Shown: piece after piece, positions 39,871 to 49,361 of the stretch
Layout: every line of letters starts with the position of its first letter
How positions within the stretch are numbered: the stretch's first letter is position 1
Assembly (NCBI RefSeq): GCF_014472415.1
Contig: NZ_JACSZV010000045.1
Span: 1 to 53,539, forward strand
DNA: 53,539 nt
Direction of reading: 5' to 3'
Source: Pseudomonas sp. N40(2020)
Lineage (GTDB): Bacteria; Pseudomonadota; Gammaproteobacteria; Pseudomonadales; Pseudomonadaceae
Program-made: the position numbers and the translations under genes
The notes under the pieces: generated by a model
What the model was told of the DNA's origin: nothing
What the model saw: the letters and a program-made list of their open reading frames with translations, nothing else
Databases searched by the model: none

Positions 39871-42264
39871 AACCACTACTTCTGACTCGACTTCGACGGC
39901 TTTCACCGCTTTCAACTGGCGCATCTGCTCACACCCCCACAACACCCGCTCTGGCGTCGCTGGCGCGTCGATTTTCGGTTGATGTTTGTAGTCGCCGAGG
40001 CTCGCCACGGCGTCCTTGATCGCACACCACGCGGCAATCCCGAGCATGAACGGTGGCTCACCGACAGCCTTGGAATGGAACACCGTGTCTTCCGGGTTCT
40101 TGCGGTTTTCCACCAGCTTCACCCGCAGGTCCAGCGGCATGTCCGCCACGGCCGGGATCTTATAGCTGGCCGGGCCGTTGGTCATCAGCTTGCCTTTGTT
40201 GTTCCAGACCAGCTCTTCCATGGTCAGCCAGCCCATGCCCTGGACGAACCCCCCTTCCACCTGACCGATATCGATGGACGGGTTCAGCGAGGCGCCGACG
40301 TCGTGAAGGATGTCGGTGCGCAGCATCTTGTACTCGCCGGTCAGGGTGTCGACGATCACTTCGCAGCACGCCGCGCCAAACGCGAAGTAGTAGAACGGGC
40401 GGCCACGGGCCTGGCTGCGGTCGTAATAGATTTTCGGGGTCTTGTAGAACCCGGTGCTCGACAGTGAGACCTGATTGAAATACGCCTGCTGGATCAGCGC
40501 TTCGAAGGTCAGGATGTGGTCGCGAACGCGCACGTGGCCGTTGTGGAATTCAACGTCTTCTTCAGTGACTTTGAAGTGGCGTGCAGCGAATTCGACCAGA
40601 CGCTTCTTGATGATTTCCGCCGCGTTCTGCGCCGCTTTACCGTTCAAGTCAGCACCGCTGGACGCCGCCGTCGGCGAGGTGTTCGGCACCTTGTCGGTGT
40701 TGGTGGCGGTGATCTGCACGCGGTCGATTTCGACCTGGAACACTTCGGCCACAACCTGCGCGACCTTGGTGTTGAGGCCCTGGCCCATCTCCGTGCCGCC
40801 ATGGTTCAGGTGGATGCTGCCGTCGGTGTAGATGTGGATCAGTGCACCGGCCTGGTTCAAGAAGCTGGCGGTGAAGGAAATGCCGAATTTCACCGGTGTC
40901 AGCGCCAGGCCTTTTTTCAGGATCGGGCTATTGGCGTTGTAGCGGCGGATCGCTTCGCGGCGCTCGGCGTACTGGCTGCTTTCTTCCAGTTCGGCGGTCA
41001 TCTCTTCGAGCATATTGTGCTCGACGGTCTGGTAGTAGTGGGTGACGTTGCGCTCGGTCTTGCCGTAGTAGTTGGCCTTGCGCACGGCAAGCGGATCAAG
41101 GTTGAGATGACGGGCAATTGCGTCCATCACTTCTTCGATGGCGACCATGCCTTGCGGGCCACCGAAACCACGGTAAGCGGTGTTCGACGCGGTGTTGGTC
41201 TTGCAGCGATGACCGTTGATGGTCGCGTCGCCGAGGTAGTACGAGTTGTCCGAGTGGAACATCGCCCGGTCAACGATCGATGCGGACAAGTCCGGCGAGC
41301 AGCCGCAGTTGCCGGCCAGGTCCATGTTGATCCCATGCAGGCGCCCGGTGCTGTCGAAACCGACGTCGTACTCGACGTAGAACGGGTGACGCTTGCCGGT
41401 CATCAGCATGTCTTCAACGCGCGGAAGGCGCATCTTGGTTGGCTGGCCGGTGAGGTGCGCGACCACTGCGCACAGGCATGCCGGGCTGGCGGCCTGAGTT
41501 TCCTTGCCACCAAAACCGCCGCCCATGCGGCGCATGTCGACAACGATTTTGTTCATCGAGACGTCGAGCACTTCGGCGACCAGTTTCTGCACTTCGGTCG
41601 GGTTCTGCGTTGAGCAGTAGACGATCATGCCGCCGTCTTCGGTCGGCATCACCGAGGAGATCTGCGTCTCCAGGTAAAAGTGTTCCTGACCGCCGATGTG
41701 CAGCGTGCCTTGAATACGGTGTTCGGCAGTGGCCAAAGCACCGGCCGAATCACCACGTTGATGGGTGTGACTGTCGAGCACGAAGTGGCGTTTGCGCAGG
41801 GCTTCGACCACGTCCAGCACCGGCTCGAGATCTTCGTATTCGATGATCGCGGCCATCGCCGCTTTGCGTGCGGTTTCCAGATCTTTCGCCGCCACGGCCA
41901 GCACCGGTTGACCGACGAACTGCACGTCGTCGATGGCCAGCAGCGGGTCGCCGGGCATCAGCGGGCCGATGTCTTTCAGGCCCGGCACGTCTTCGTGGGT
42001 GATGGCGATGCGCACGCCTTCGAAGGCGTAGCAGGGCTTGGTGTCGATGCTGATGATTTTCGCGTGGGCGCGGTCCGACATGCGTGCGTAGAGGTGCAAC
42101 TGATTCGGGAATTCGAGCCGGTCATCGATGTACTGCGCTTCACCGGACACGTGCTTGGCGGCGCTGTCGTGCTTGACGCTGCGGCCGACACCGGTGGTCA
42201 GGTCCTGGGCGAACAGCTCGGCCAGTTCAGCCTGGGTCTTCTCTACGGCGTGATGGTTAGACAT
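39868..42264 (-). CDS. xdhB: Xanthine dehydrogenase molybdopterin subunit
   Basis: A 798-residue large subunit binding molybdenum cofactor and xanthine; the partner XdhA carries FAD and Fe/S. Family motifs include the glycine-rich GGGFGGKETQAA (about residue 248-259), the RGFGGPQG region and EMGQGLNTKVAQ in the C-terminal half. It overlaps xdhA by eight bases (ATGTCTAA), indicating translational coupling. Its stop codon lies in a repeat, so the extreme C-terminus may have been remodelled. Confidence 0.95.
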   Translation of the reverse strand: MSNHHAVEKTQAELAELFAQDLTTGVGRSVKHDSAAKHVSGEAQYIDDRLEFPNQLHLYARMSDRAHAKIISIDTKPCYAFEGVRIAITHEDVPGLKDIGPLMPGDPLLAIDDVQFVGQPVLAVAAKDLETARKAAMAAIIEYEDLEPVLDVVEALRKRHFVLDSHTHQRGDSAGALATAEHRIQGTLHIGGQEHFYLETQISSVMPTEDGGMIVYCSTQNPTEVQKLVAEVLDVSMNKIVVDMRRMGGGFGGKETQAASPACLCAVVAHLTGQPTKMRLPRVEDMLMTGKRHPFYVEYDVGFDSTGRLHGINMDLAGNCGCSPDLSASIVDRAMFHSDNSYYLGDATINGHRCKTNTASNTAYRGFGGPQGMVAIEEVMDAIARHLNLDPLAVRKANYYGKTERNVTHYYQTVEHNMLEEMTAELEESSQYAERREAIRRYNANSPILKKGLALTPVKFGISFTASFLNQAGALIHIYTDGSIHLNHGGTEMGQGLNTKVAQVVAEVFQVEIDRVQITATNTDKVPNTSPTAASSGADLNGKAAQNAAEIIKKRLVEFAARHFKVTEEDVEFHNGHVRVRDHILTFEALIQQAYFNQVSLSSTGFYKTPKIYYDRSQARGRPFYYFAFGAACCEVIVDTLTGEYKMLRTDILHDVGASLNPSIDIGQVEGGFVQGMGWLTMEELVWNNKGKLMTNGPASYKIPAVADMPLDLRVKLVENRKNPEDTVFHSKAVGEPPFMLGIAAWCAIKDAVASLGDYKHQPKIDAPATPERVLWGCEQMRQLKAVKAVEVESEVVV

Positions 42265-43711
42265 AAGCGGTCACCCGAGTCTCGATGTGCGGTGTTTGCA
42301 GTTCGATGAAGTATTTGCGCAGCAGGTTCTGCGCGCTGAGCAGGCGATATTCCTTGCTGGCGCGGAAGTCCGAGAGCGGCGTGAAGTCTTCGGCCAGTGC
42401 GGCGCAGGCGCGCTCGACCACGGCGTTGTTGAACGGCTGGCCGAGCAGCACGGCTTCACAATGGGCGGCGCGTTTCGGAATCGCGGCCATGCCGCCGAAG
42501 GCGACACGGGCATCGCTGATCACACCGTTTTCGATGCGCAGGTTGAAGGCGGCGCAGACGGCGGAGATGTCGTCATCCAGGCGTTTCGAGACTTTATAGG
42601 CGCGGAACAGCTGCTCGGCGCTGGCACGCGGGACGATGATTTTCTCGATGAACTCGCTTTCCTGACGCGCGGTAACACGGTAATCGATGAAGTAATCCTC
42701 AAGGTTCAACGTGCGCCGGGTTTCACCCTTGCACAGCACGATTTGTGCGCCGAGGGCGATCAGCAGCGGTGGCGAGTCACCGATCGGCGAGGCGTTGCCG
42801 ATATTGCCGCCGAGGGTGCCCTGGTTGCGGATTTGCAGAGAGGCGAAGCGGTGCAGCAGTTCGCCGAAGTCCGGGTACTCGGCGTTCAGCGCTTCGTAGC
42901 AGTCGGAGAGGGCGGTGGCGGCACCAATTTCGATACGGTCGTCGAAGCTGTCGATGCGCTTCATTTCCGCGACGTTGCCGACGTAAATCATCACCGGCAG
43001 GGTGCGGTGGAACTGCGTGACTTCCAGCGCCAGATCGGTGCCGCCGGCCAGCAGCCGGGCTTGCGGGTAAGCGTCGTAGAGGTCGGCGAGATCAGCCACG
43101 GTCAGCGGCACCAGGCAGCGTTTGTCGCCGCTGTTGAGTTCGCCGATATCGGTCGGGGCAATGGCTTTGAGGCGGGCGATGGTGTCGGCTTCGCGGGCGT
43201 CGAACTGATCCGGCTGTTTGCCGCAACACGATTGTTCGGCAGCGGCCAGAATCGGCCGGTAGCCGGTGCAGCGGCAGAGGTTGCCGGCCAGCGCTTCGTG
43301 GGCTTTGGCCTGATCCGGTGCATCGCTGTTCTTTTGCAGGGCGAACAGCGACATGACGAAACCGGGGGTGCAGAACCCGCACTGCGAGCCGTGGCACTCG
43401 ACCATGGCTTTCTGCACGCTGTGCAGTTCGCCTTTGTGCTTGAGATCTTCGACGCTGATCAGTTGTTTGCCGTGCAGCGACGAAACGAACGTCAGGCACG
43501 AGTTGAGGCTGCGATAGCGAATGTGTTCGCGACCATCGTCATCCGTTTGCAACTCGCCGACCACCACGGTGCAGGCGCCGCAGTCACCGCTGGCGCAACC
43601 TTCTTTGGTGCCGGATTTGCCCACGTGTTCGCGCAGGTAATTGAGCACAGTCAGATTCGGGTCCAGGGCGTGCTCGCTACGGAGTTCCTGGTTAAGTAAA
43701 AACTGGATCAC
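42257..43711 (-). CDS. xdhA: Xanthine dehydrogenase FAD/Fe-S subunit
   Basis: A 484-residue small subunit. A plant-type 2Fe-2S domain has Cys39, Cys44, Cys47 and Cys72. A second helical 2Fe-2S domain contains CGFCTPGF and GNLCRCTGYRPI. An FAD-binding domain follows from about residue 190 (LLAGGTDLALEVT and GTLGGNIGNASPIGDSPP). The start is GTG 43711 with GAGG upstream. It is the first gene of xdhA-xdhB-xdhC-guaD. Confidence 0.95.
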   Translation of the reverse strand: MIQFLLNQELRSEHALDPNLTVLNYLREHVGKSGTKEGCASGDCGACTVVVGELQTDDDGREHIRYRSLNSCLTFVSSLHGKQLISVEDLKHKGELHSVQKAMVECHGSQCGFCTPGFVMSLFALQKNSDAPDQAKAHEALAGNLCRCTGYRPILAAAEQSCCGKQPDQFDAREADTIARLKAIAPTDIGELNSGDKRCLVPLTVADLADLYDAYPQARLLAGGTDLALEVTQFHRTLPVMIYVGNVAEMKRIDSFDDRIEIGAATALSDCYEALNAEYPDFGELLHRFASLQIRNQGTLGGNIGNASPIGDSPPLLIALGAQIVLCKGETRRTLNLEDYFIDYRVTARQESEFIEKIIVPRASAEQLFRAYKVSKRLDDDISAVCAAFNLRIENGVISDARVAFGGMAAIPKRAAHCEAVLLGQPFNNAVVERACAALAEDFTPLSDFRASKEYRLLSAQNLLRKYFIELQTPHIETRVTAYV

Positions 43712-43756
43712 GGAAGGCCTCGCAGACTCATTATTGTTGTTAACCGACGTGAGCCG

Positions 43757-43806
43757 AATTTAGCAGCTCTGACTTTTCGGTCAATGATTTTCTGACTTAA
43801 AGGTCA
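43757..43806 (-). promoter_or_regulatory. xdhA promoter with tandem operator-like repeats
   Basis: Minus-strand -35 TTGACC (43784-43779) and -10 TAAATT (43762-43757) have a 16-base spacer and lie about 46 bases before the xdhA start. Two tandem 14-base elements, TGACTTTTCGGTCA (43770-43783) and TGACTTAAAGGTCA (43793-43806), share TGAC/GTCA arms and are 23 bases apart. The first covers the -35 box, so binding there would repress. Confidence 0.6.
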
Positions 43807-44001
43807 AGAAAATGCATTTCGTCGATCAACAACGTGTCTATTCAGTATTGACCCTCATTGAGTCACCTGGTTTTTTGTTTGTTTTTCTCTAGAAAGTTGC
43901 GGGAATCGTGCCAAAAACCGCTGAGTGGGCACTCCGCCATGACCGTGCATTTGCGCTACACTGCGCCGCTTGTGCAGATCGATAGAGTTTGAAGGACAAC
44001 C

Positions 44002-44661
44002 ATGACGTTCAAGGCGCCGGACAGCCTCGCCGAGCAAATTGCTCACCACCTCGCCGAACGCATCATTCGTGGCGAAATGAAGCCGGGAGAGCGCATCCAG
44101 GAACAGAAGGTCACGCTGGCATTGAATGTCAGCCGCGGATCGGTCCGCGAAGCCTTGCTGATCCTCGAGCGCCGCCACCTGATCGCGATCCTGCCGCGCC
44201 GTGGCGCGCACGTCACTGAGCTGACGGCGCACAAGGTGCAGAGCCTGTGCACGCTGATGAGCGAGCTGTACATCCTGCTCGGCAACTCGGTGGCCAACGG
44301 CTGGCAAGTCCAGTCCGACATGGCGCCGTTCGTGCAGATCCAGCAGCGCCTCACCGCCAGCTACGAGCGTCAGGACATCCGCGCGTTTGTCGACGACAGC
44401 TTCGCCGTCATGCGCGCCGCCTATCCGTTCGCCAACAATCCGTACCTGCAAGAGACCGTCGAGAACCTGCAACCGGCCATGAGCCGGGCGTACTTCCTCG
44501 CCCTCGAACAGCGCAAGGCTGAGATGAGCGAGTTCCTTGAATTGTTCGAACGCCTGCTGGCCGCTGTGCTTGCCCGTGATTTGCCGCAGATCCGCATCGT
44601 GTTGACGGCTTACGCCCAGCGCAGTTGCGATCTGGTGGTGTCTGCCCTGACGGTTGCCTAA
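44002..44661 (+). CDS. GntR-family regulator with degenerate FCD domain
   Basis: A 219-residue protein with an N-terminal winged helix (about residues 5-75, VTLALNVSRGSVREALLILE) and a C-terminal FCD-like domain. The histidines that usually bind metal appear lost. The position equivalent to the FH motif reads SFAVMRAA, the later EH site reads LELFERLL, and the last histidine region reads LTAYAQRS. It is divergent from xdhA, 290 bases away, and its stop lies two bases before the smc start. It may control xdh, smc, or neither. Confidence 0.8.
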   Translation: MTFKAPDSLAEQIAHHLAERIIRGEMKPGERIQEQKVTLALNVSRGSVREALLILERRHLIAILPRRGAHVTELTAHKVQSLCTLMSELYILLGNSVANGWQVQSDMAPFVQIQQRLTASYERQDIRAFVDDSFAVMRAAYPFANNPYLQETVENLQPAMSRAYFLALEQRKAEMSEFLELFERLLAAVLARDLPQIRIVLTAYAQRSCDLVVSALTVA

Positions 44662-44663
44662 GC

Positions 44664-47600
44664 GTGCGGCTCAAGTGCATCAAACTGGCGGGATTCAAAT
44701 CCTTCGTCGACCCGACCACGGTGAACTTCCCCAGTAACATGGCGGCGGTCGTCGGGCCGAACGGTTGCGGCAAGTCGAACATCATCGACGCCGTGCGCTG
44801 GGTGATGGGCGAAAGTTCGGCGAAAAACCTGCGTGGCGAGTCGATGACCGACGTCATCTTCAACGGCTCGACCAGCCGCAAACCGGTGAGTCAGGCGAGC
44901 ATCGAACTGGTATTCGACAACTCCGATGGCACGCTGCTGGGCGAATACGCGGCCTACGCGGAGATTTCCATTCGCCGCAAAGTCACCCGCGACAGCCAGA
45001 CCACTTATTACCTCAACGGCACCAAATGCCGTCGTCGTGACATCACCGACATCTTCCTCGGCACCGGCCTCGGCCCGCGCAGTTACTCGATCATCGAGCA
45101 GGGGATGATCTCCAAGCTGATCGAGTCCAAGCCCGAAGACCTGCGTAACTTCATCGAAGAAGCAGCAGGCATCTCCAAGTACAAGGAGCGCCGGCGCGAG
45201 ACCGAAAACCGTATCCGCCGCACCCACGAAAACCTCGCCCGTCTGACCGACCTGCGCGACGAACTTGAGCGTCAACTCGAACGCTTGCACCGTCAGGCCG
45301 AGGCGACGAAGAAGTATCAGGAATTCAAAGCCGAAGAGCGTCAGCTCAAGGCGCAATTGTCGGCGCTGCGCTGGCAGGATCTGAACGAACAGGTCGGCCA
45401 GCGCGAGTCGATCATCGGCACTCAGGAAGTCAGTTTCGAAGCGCTGGTCGCCGAGCAACGTAACGCCGATGCGGCCATCGAGCGCCTGCGCGACGGGCAC
45501 CACGATCTGTCGGAGCGCTTTAATCTGGTGCAAGGGCGCTTCTATTCGGTCGGTGGCGACATCGCCCGGGTCGAGCAGAGCATCCAGCACGGCCAGCAAC
45601 GTCTGCGTCAGTTGCAGGACGATCTGAAAGAAGCCGAGCGCGCACGCCTGGAAACCGAATCGCACCTCGGTCACGACCGCACCTTGCTGCTGACCCTCGG
45701 CGAAGAGCTGGACATGCTCACCCCCGAGCAGGAAATCACCAGCGCCGCCGCCGAAGAAGCTGCCGCTGCGCTGGAAGATTCCGAATCCGTCATGCATGGC
45801 TGGCAGGAGCAGTGGGACACATTCAACCTGACCGCCGCCGAACCGCGTCGTCAGGCCGAAGTGCAGCAGTCGCGCATCCAGCAACTGGAAACCAGCATGG
45901 AGCGCCTGGCTGATCGGCAGAAACGTCTCGGCGAAGAGCGCGCGCTGCTCTCGGCCGATCCCGAAGACGCGGCGATCATGGAGCTCAACGAGCAGCTCGC
46001 CGAGTCCGAAGCGACCCTTGAAGATTTGCAGACCAGCGAAGAAGCGCAGGTCGAAAAGCTCGAACAACTGCGTCAGGAGTTGCAGCAAGCGTTGACCGCG
46101 CAGCAACAGGCGCAGGGCGATTTGCAGCGCCTCAACGGTCGCCTCGCATCGCTTGAAGCCTTGCAACAAGCCGCGCTCGATCCGGGCACCGGCACCGCCG
46201 AATGGCTGAAGGAACACAACCTTGCTGAACGTCCGCGTCTGGCCGAAGGCCTGAAGGTGGAAGCGGGTTGGGAGCTGGCGGTGGAGACCGTGCTCGGCGC
46301 CGATCTGCAAGCGGTGCTGGTGGATGATTTCAGCGGTTTCGATTTGTCCGGTTTCACCCAGGGCGATTTGCGCCTGCTCAGCCCCGGCACCGACGGCGTG
46401 CGAGTGGCGGGCAGTTTGCTGGACAAGGTCGAGGCGCAGATCGATCTGTCGCCATGGCTCGGTCAGGTCAAACCGGTCGACAGTCTGGAGCAGGCGTTGG
46501 CCTTGCGCGGTGAGTTGAGTGCCGGCCAGAGTCTGATCAGCCGCGATGGTTACTGGGTCGGCCGGCATTTCCTGCGCGTGCGTCGCGCCAGTGAAGCGGA
46601 GAGCGGCATGCTCGCTCGTGGCCAGGAAATCGAAGCGCGGCACCTTGAGCGCGAAGAGCGCGAAGCCACGGTCGAGTCCATGGAAACCCGGTTGCAAACC
46701 CTGCGCGCGCAACAGCGTCAGCAGGAAAACGGTCGCGAACATTTGCGTCGCTTGCTGCAGGATGAAGCCCGTCAGCAAGGCGAGTTAAAAGCCCAACTGT
46801 CCGCTGGTAAGGCCAAGGCCGAACAACTGACGCTGCGTCGTACTCGCCTTGATGAGGAGCTGGTCGAGCTCGGCGAGCAGCGCGCACTTGAGCACGAACA
46901 CATCGGCGAAGCGCGCATGCAATTGCAGGAAGCCCTCGACGCCATGGCGCTGGACACCGAGCAGCGCGAGTTGCTGCTGGCCCAGCGCGATAGCCTGCGC
47001 GAGCGCCTCGACCGCGTGCGTCAGGAAGCGCGGCAGCACAAGGATCACGCGCATCAGTTGGCCGTGCGTCTCGGCTCGTTGCGCGCGCAGCACGACTCCA
47101 CGCGCCAGGCGCTGGAACGTCTGGAAATGCAGTCCGAACGTCTGACTGAAAAGCGCGAACAGTTGAGTCTCAATCTGGAGGAGGGCGAGGCACCGCTGGA
47201 AGAGCTGCGCCTGAAACTCGAAGAGCTGCTCGACAAGCGCATGACCGTCGACGAAGAACTCAAGACCGCGCAGATCGCCCTGGAAGATGCCGATCGCGAA
47301 CTGCGCGACGCGGAAAAACGCCGGACTCAGGCCGAGCAGCAATCGCAACTGATCCGTGGTCAGCTCGAACAGCAACGCATGGAATGGCAAGCCCTGACCG
47401 TGCGCCGCAAGGCTTTGCAGGATCAACTGCTGGAAGACGGCTACGATCTCAACGGCGTGCTCGCGACATTGACGGCGCAGGCCAGTGAACGCGAAGCCGA
47501 AGAAGAACTCGAACGGATCAATGCGCGGATTCAACGCCTGGGTGCGATCAACCTCGCGGCCATCGACGAATACACGCAACAATCCGAGCGTAAGCGTTAT

Positions 47601-48152
47601 CTGGATGCTCAGAACGCCGATCTGGTGGAAGCACTGGAGACGCTGGAAAACGTCATCCGCAAGATCGACAAGGAAACCCGAAACCGTTTCAAAGATACCT
47701 TTGATCAGATCAATGGCGGTTTACAGGCACTTTTTCCAAAAGTTTTCGGTGGTGGACGGGCGTATTTGGAACTGACGGGCGAAGATCTACTCGATACAGG
47801 GGTAACGATCATGGCGCAGCCGCCAGGAAAGAAGAACAGCACCATCCATTTGCTCTCCGGCGGGGAAAAAGCCCTGACCGCACTGGCACTGGTTTTTGCC
47901 ATCTTCAAATTGAATCCGGCGCCGTTCTGCATGCTCGATGAAGTTGACGCACCACTGGATGACGCTAACGTTGGACGCTACGCACGATTGGTTAAAGAGA
48001 TGTCGCAGACCGTGCAGTTCATCTATATCACCCACAACAAGATCGCCATGGAAATGGCCGAGCAGTTGATGGGGGTAACGATGCATGAGCCGGGTTGTTC
48101 GCGACTGGTAGCCGTGGATGTCGAGGAGGCGATGGCGATGGTGGACGCCTGA
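44664..48152 (+). CDS. smc: Chromosome segregation ATPase SMC
   Basis: A 1162-residue SMC protein. The Walker A loop is VGPNGCGKSN near residue 31-40, then come a long coiled coil, a hinge at about 515-640 (AVLVDDFSGFDLSGFTQGDL), a second coiled coil, the signature LSGGEKALTALALVF and Walker B PFCMLDEVDAPLDDANV near the end. It condenses and organises the chromosome, normally with ScpA/ScpB. The start is GTG 44664 (MRLKCIKLAGFKSF), two bases after the regulator stop and without its own good ribosome site, so translational coupling is likely. Confidence 0.95.
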   Translation: MRLKCIKLAGFKSFVDPTTVNFPSNMAAVVGPNGCGKSNIIDAVRWVMGESSAKNLRGESMTDVIFNGSTSRKPVSQASIELVFDNSDGTLLGEYAAYAEISIRRKVTRDSQTTYYLNGTKCRRRDITDIFLGTGLGPRSYSIIEQGMISKLIESKPEDLRNFIEEAAGISKYKERRRETENRIRRTHENLARLTDLRDELERQLERLHRQAEATKKYQEFKAEERQLKAQLSALRWQDLNEQVGQRESIIGTQEVSFEALVAEQRNADAAIERLRDGHHDLSERFNLVQGRFYSVGGDIARVEQSIQHGQQRLRQLQDDLKEAERARLETESHLGHDRTLLLTLGEELDMLTPEQEITSAAAEEAAAALEDSESVMHGWQEQWDTFNLTAAEPRRQAEVQQSRIQQLETSMERLADRQKRLGEERALLSADPEDAAIMELNEQLAESEATLEDLQTSEEAQVEKLEQLRQELQQALTAQQQAQGDLQRLNGRLASLEALQQAALDPGTGTAEWLKEHNLAERPRLAEGLKVEAGWELAVETVLGADLQAVLVDDFSGFDLSGFTQGDLRLLSPGTDGVRVAGSLLDKVEAQIDLSPWLGQVKPVDSLEQALALRGELSAGQSLISRDGYWVGRHFLRVRRASEAESGMLARGQEIEARHLEREEREATVESMETRLQTLRAQQRQQENGREHLRRLLQDEARQQGELKAQLSAGKAKAEQLTLRRTRLDEELVELGEQRALEHEHIGEARMQLQEALDAMALDTEQRELLLAQRDSLRERLDRVRQEARQHKDHAHQLAVRLGSLRAQHDSTRQALERLEMQSERLTEKREQLSLNLEEGEAPLEELRLKLEELLDKRMTVDEELKTAQIALEDADRELRDAEKRRTQAEQQSQLIRGQLEQQRMEWQALTVRRKALQDQLLEDGYDLNGVLATLTAQASEREAEEELERINARIQRLGAINLAAIDEYTQQSERKRYLDAQNADLVEALETLENVIRKIDKETRNRFKDTFDQINGGLQALFPKVFGGGRAYLELTGEDLLDTGVTIMAQPPGKKNSTIHLLSGGEKALTALALVFAIFKLNPAPFCMLDEVDAPLDDANVGRYARLVKEMSQTVQFIYITHNKIAMEMAEQLMGVTMHEPGCSRLVAVDVEEAMAMVDA

Positions 48153-48411
48153 GTCAGCGTCGTGTCGGAAAGGTATTAGGGGTTTGTAGGACTTTTTTAC
48201 TGGCTTCGACTTGCTGGCCAATCGACATATTCGCGCAAGCCAATGAGACAGACGGTGTAAAGTTGTCTTTGGTCGTGCTAGTTTAATGTCAATTTTTCGT
48301 ATACGTGGGCAAAACGCCTGTCAGAACATAGAGTTGGCGCCACGTTTTAAAGCGGTTTGCACAGTGTAAACCCCTTATTTTTCAGCATTTTTTATAGAGG
48401 CACGGGATTAC

Positions 48412-49275
48412 ATGGAAATCGGTCTGCGCGAGTGGCTGATCGTCATCGGCATCATTGTGATTGCCGGTATTCTTTTCGATGGCTGGCGCCGTATGCGCGG
48501 CGGCAAGGGAAAACTGAAGTTCCGTCTTGACCGAAGTCTGTCCAACCTGCCGGACGAGGACACCAGCGCTGAGCTGTTGGGCCCGGCCCGCGTCCTGGAC
48601 ACACATAAAGAGCCACAACTGGACGAACACGATCTGCCGTCGGTGAGCATGCCGGCCCGCGAAGCACGCGAGCCTCGCGAATCCGGCTCCAAGCGTGGCA
48701 AGCGCGGCAGCAACGGTCCGGCCCAGGGTGACTTGAATCTGGATCTTGATCTGGACGGTGGCCCGAACTTCAGCAGCCGTGACGATGACTTCGTCGAAGA
48801 CAGCAAGCCTTCGCCTGCCGTGGTCGAGAAGGATCAGCCACAAGCTGAAGAAGTCTTGGTGATCAGCGTGATCTGCCGCGACGCCGCCGGCTTCAAAGGC
48901 CCGGCGCTGTTGCAGAACATTCTGGAAAGCGGTCTGCGTTTCGGCGAAATGGACATTTTCCACCGCCACGAAAGCATGGCTGGCAACGGTGAAGTGCTGT
49001 TCTCCATGGCCAATGCGGTCAAGCCGGGCATCTTTGATCTGGATGACATCGACCATTTCAGCACCCCGGCAGTGAGCTTCTTCCTCGGCCTGCCAGGCCC
49101 GCGTCATCCGAAGCAGGCCTTCGACGTGATGGTGGCCGCTGCCCGTAAGCTGTCTCAGGAATTGAACGGCGAACTGAAAGATGACCAGCGCAGCGTCCTG
49201 ACCGCACAGACCATCGAGCACTACCGTCAGCGCATCGTCGAATTCGAACGCCGCGCCCTGACCCAGAAGCGTTGA
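48412..49275 (+). CDS. zipA: Cell division protein ZipA
   Basis: A 287-residue divisome protein. The N-terminal transmembrane anchor (LREWLIVIGIIVIAGILF, about residues 4-21) is followed by a basic patch, a charged Pro/Ala linker (to about 145) and the C-terminal FtsZ-binding domain (VISVICRDAAGFKG onward). ZipA tethers FtsZ to the inner membrane. The 259-base gap after smc contains no gene; an AT-rich block with GGTTT/AAACC pairing near 48350 probably holds its promoter. Confidence 0.93.
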   Translation: MEIGLREWLIVIGIIVIAGILFDGWRRMRGGKGKLKFRLDRSLSNLPDEDTSAELLGPARVLDTHKEPQLDEHDLPSVSMPAREAREPRESGSKRGKRGSNGPAQGDLNLDLDLDGGPNFSSRDDDFVEDSKPSPAVVEKDQPQAEEVLVISVICRDAAGFKGPALLQNILESGLRFGEMDIFHRHESMAGNGEVLFSMANAVKPGIFDLDDIDHFSTPAVSFFLGLPGPRHPKQAFDVMVAAARKLSQELNGELKDDQRSVLTAQTIEHYRQRIVEFERRALTQKR

Positions 49276-49282
49276 TTGAAAA

Positions 49283-49343
49283 GATTGCCTCGCTATAAAG
49301 AGGCAATCGGCAAAATAGATTGAGCAGCCTCGGCTGCTCTTTT
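49283..49343 (+). terminator. Two hairpins between zipA and ligA
   Basis: GATTGCCTC (49283-49291) pairs with GAGGCAATC (49300-49308). A second stem, GAGCAGC/GCTGCTC with CTCG loop (49322-49339), is followed by TTTT. The second fits a weak Rho-independent terminator and ends 18 bases before the ligA ATG. Confidence 0.6.
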
Positions 49344-49361
49344 GCTTTATGAGAGAACACC

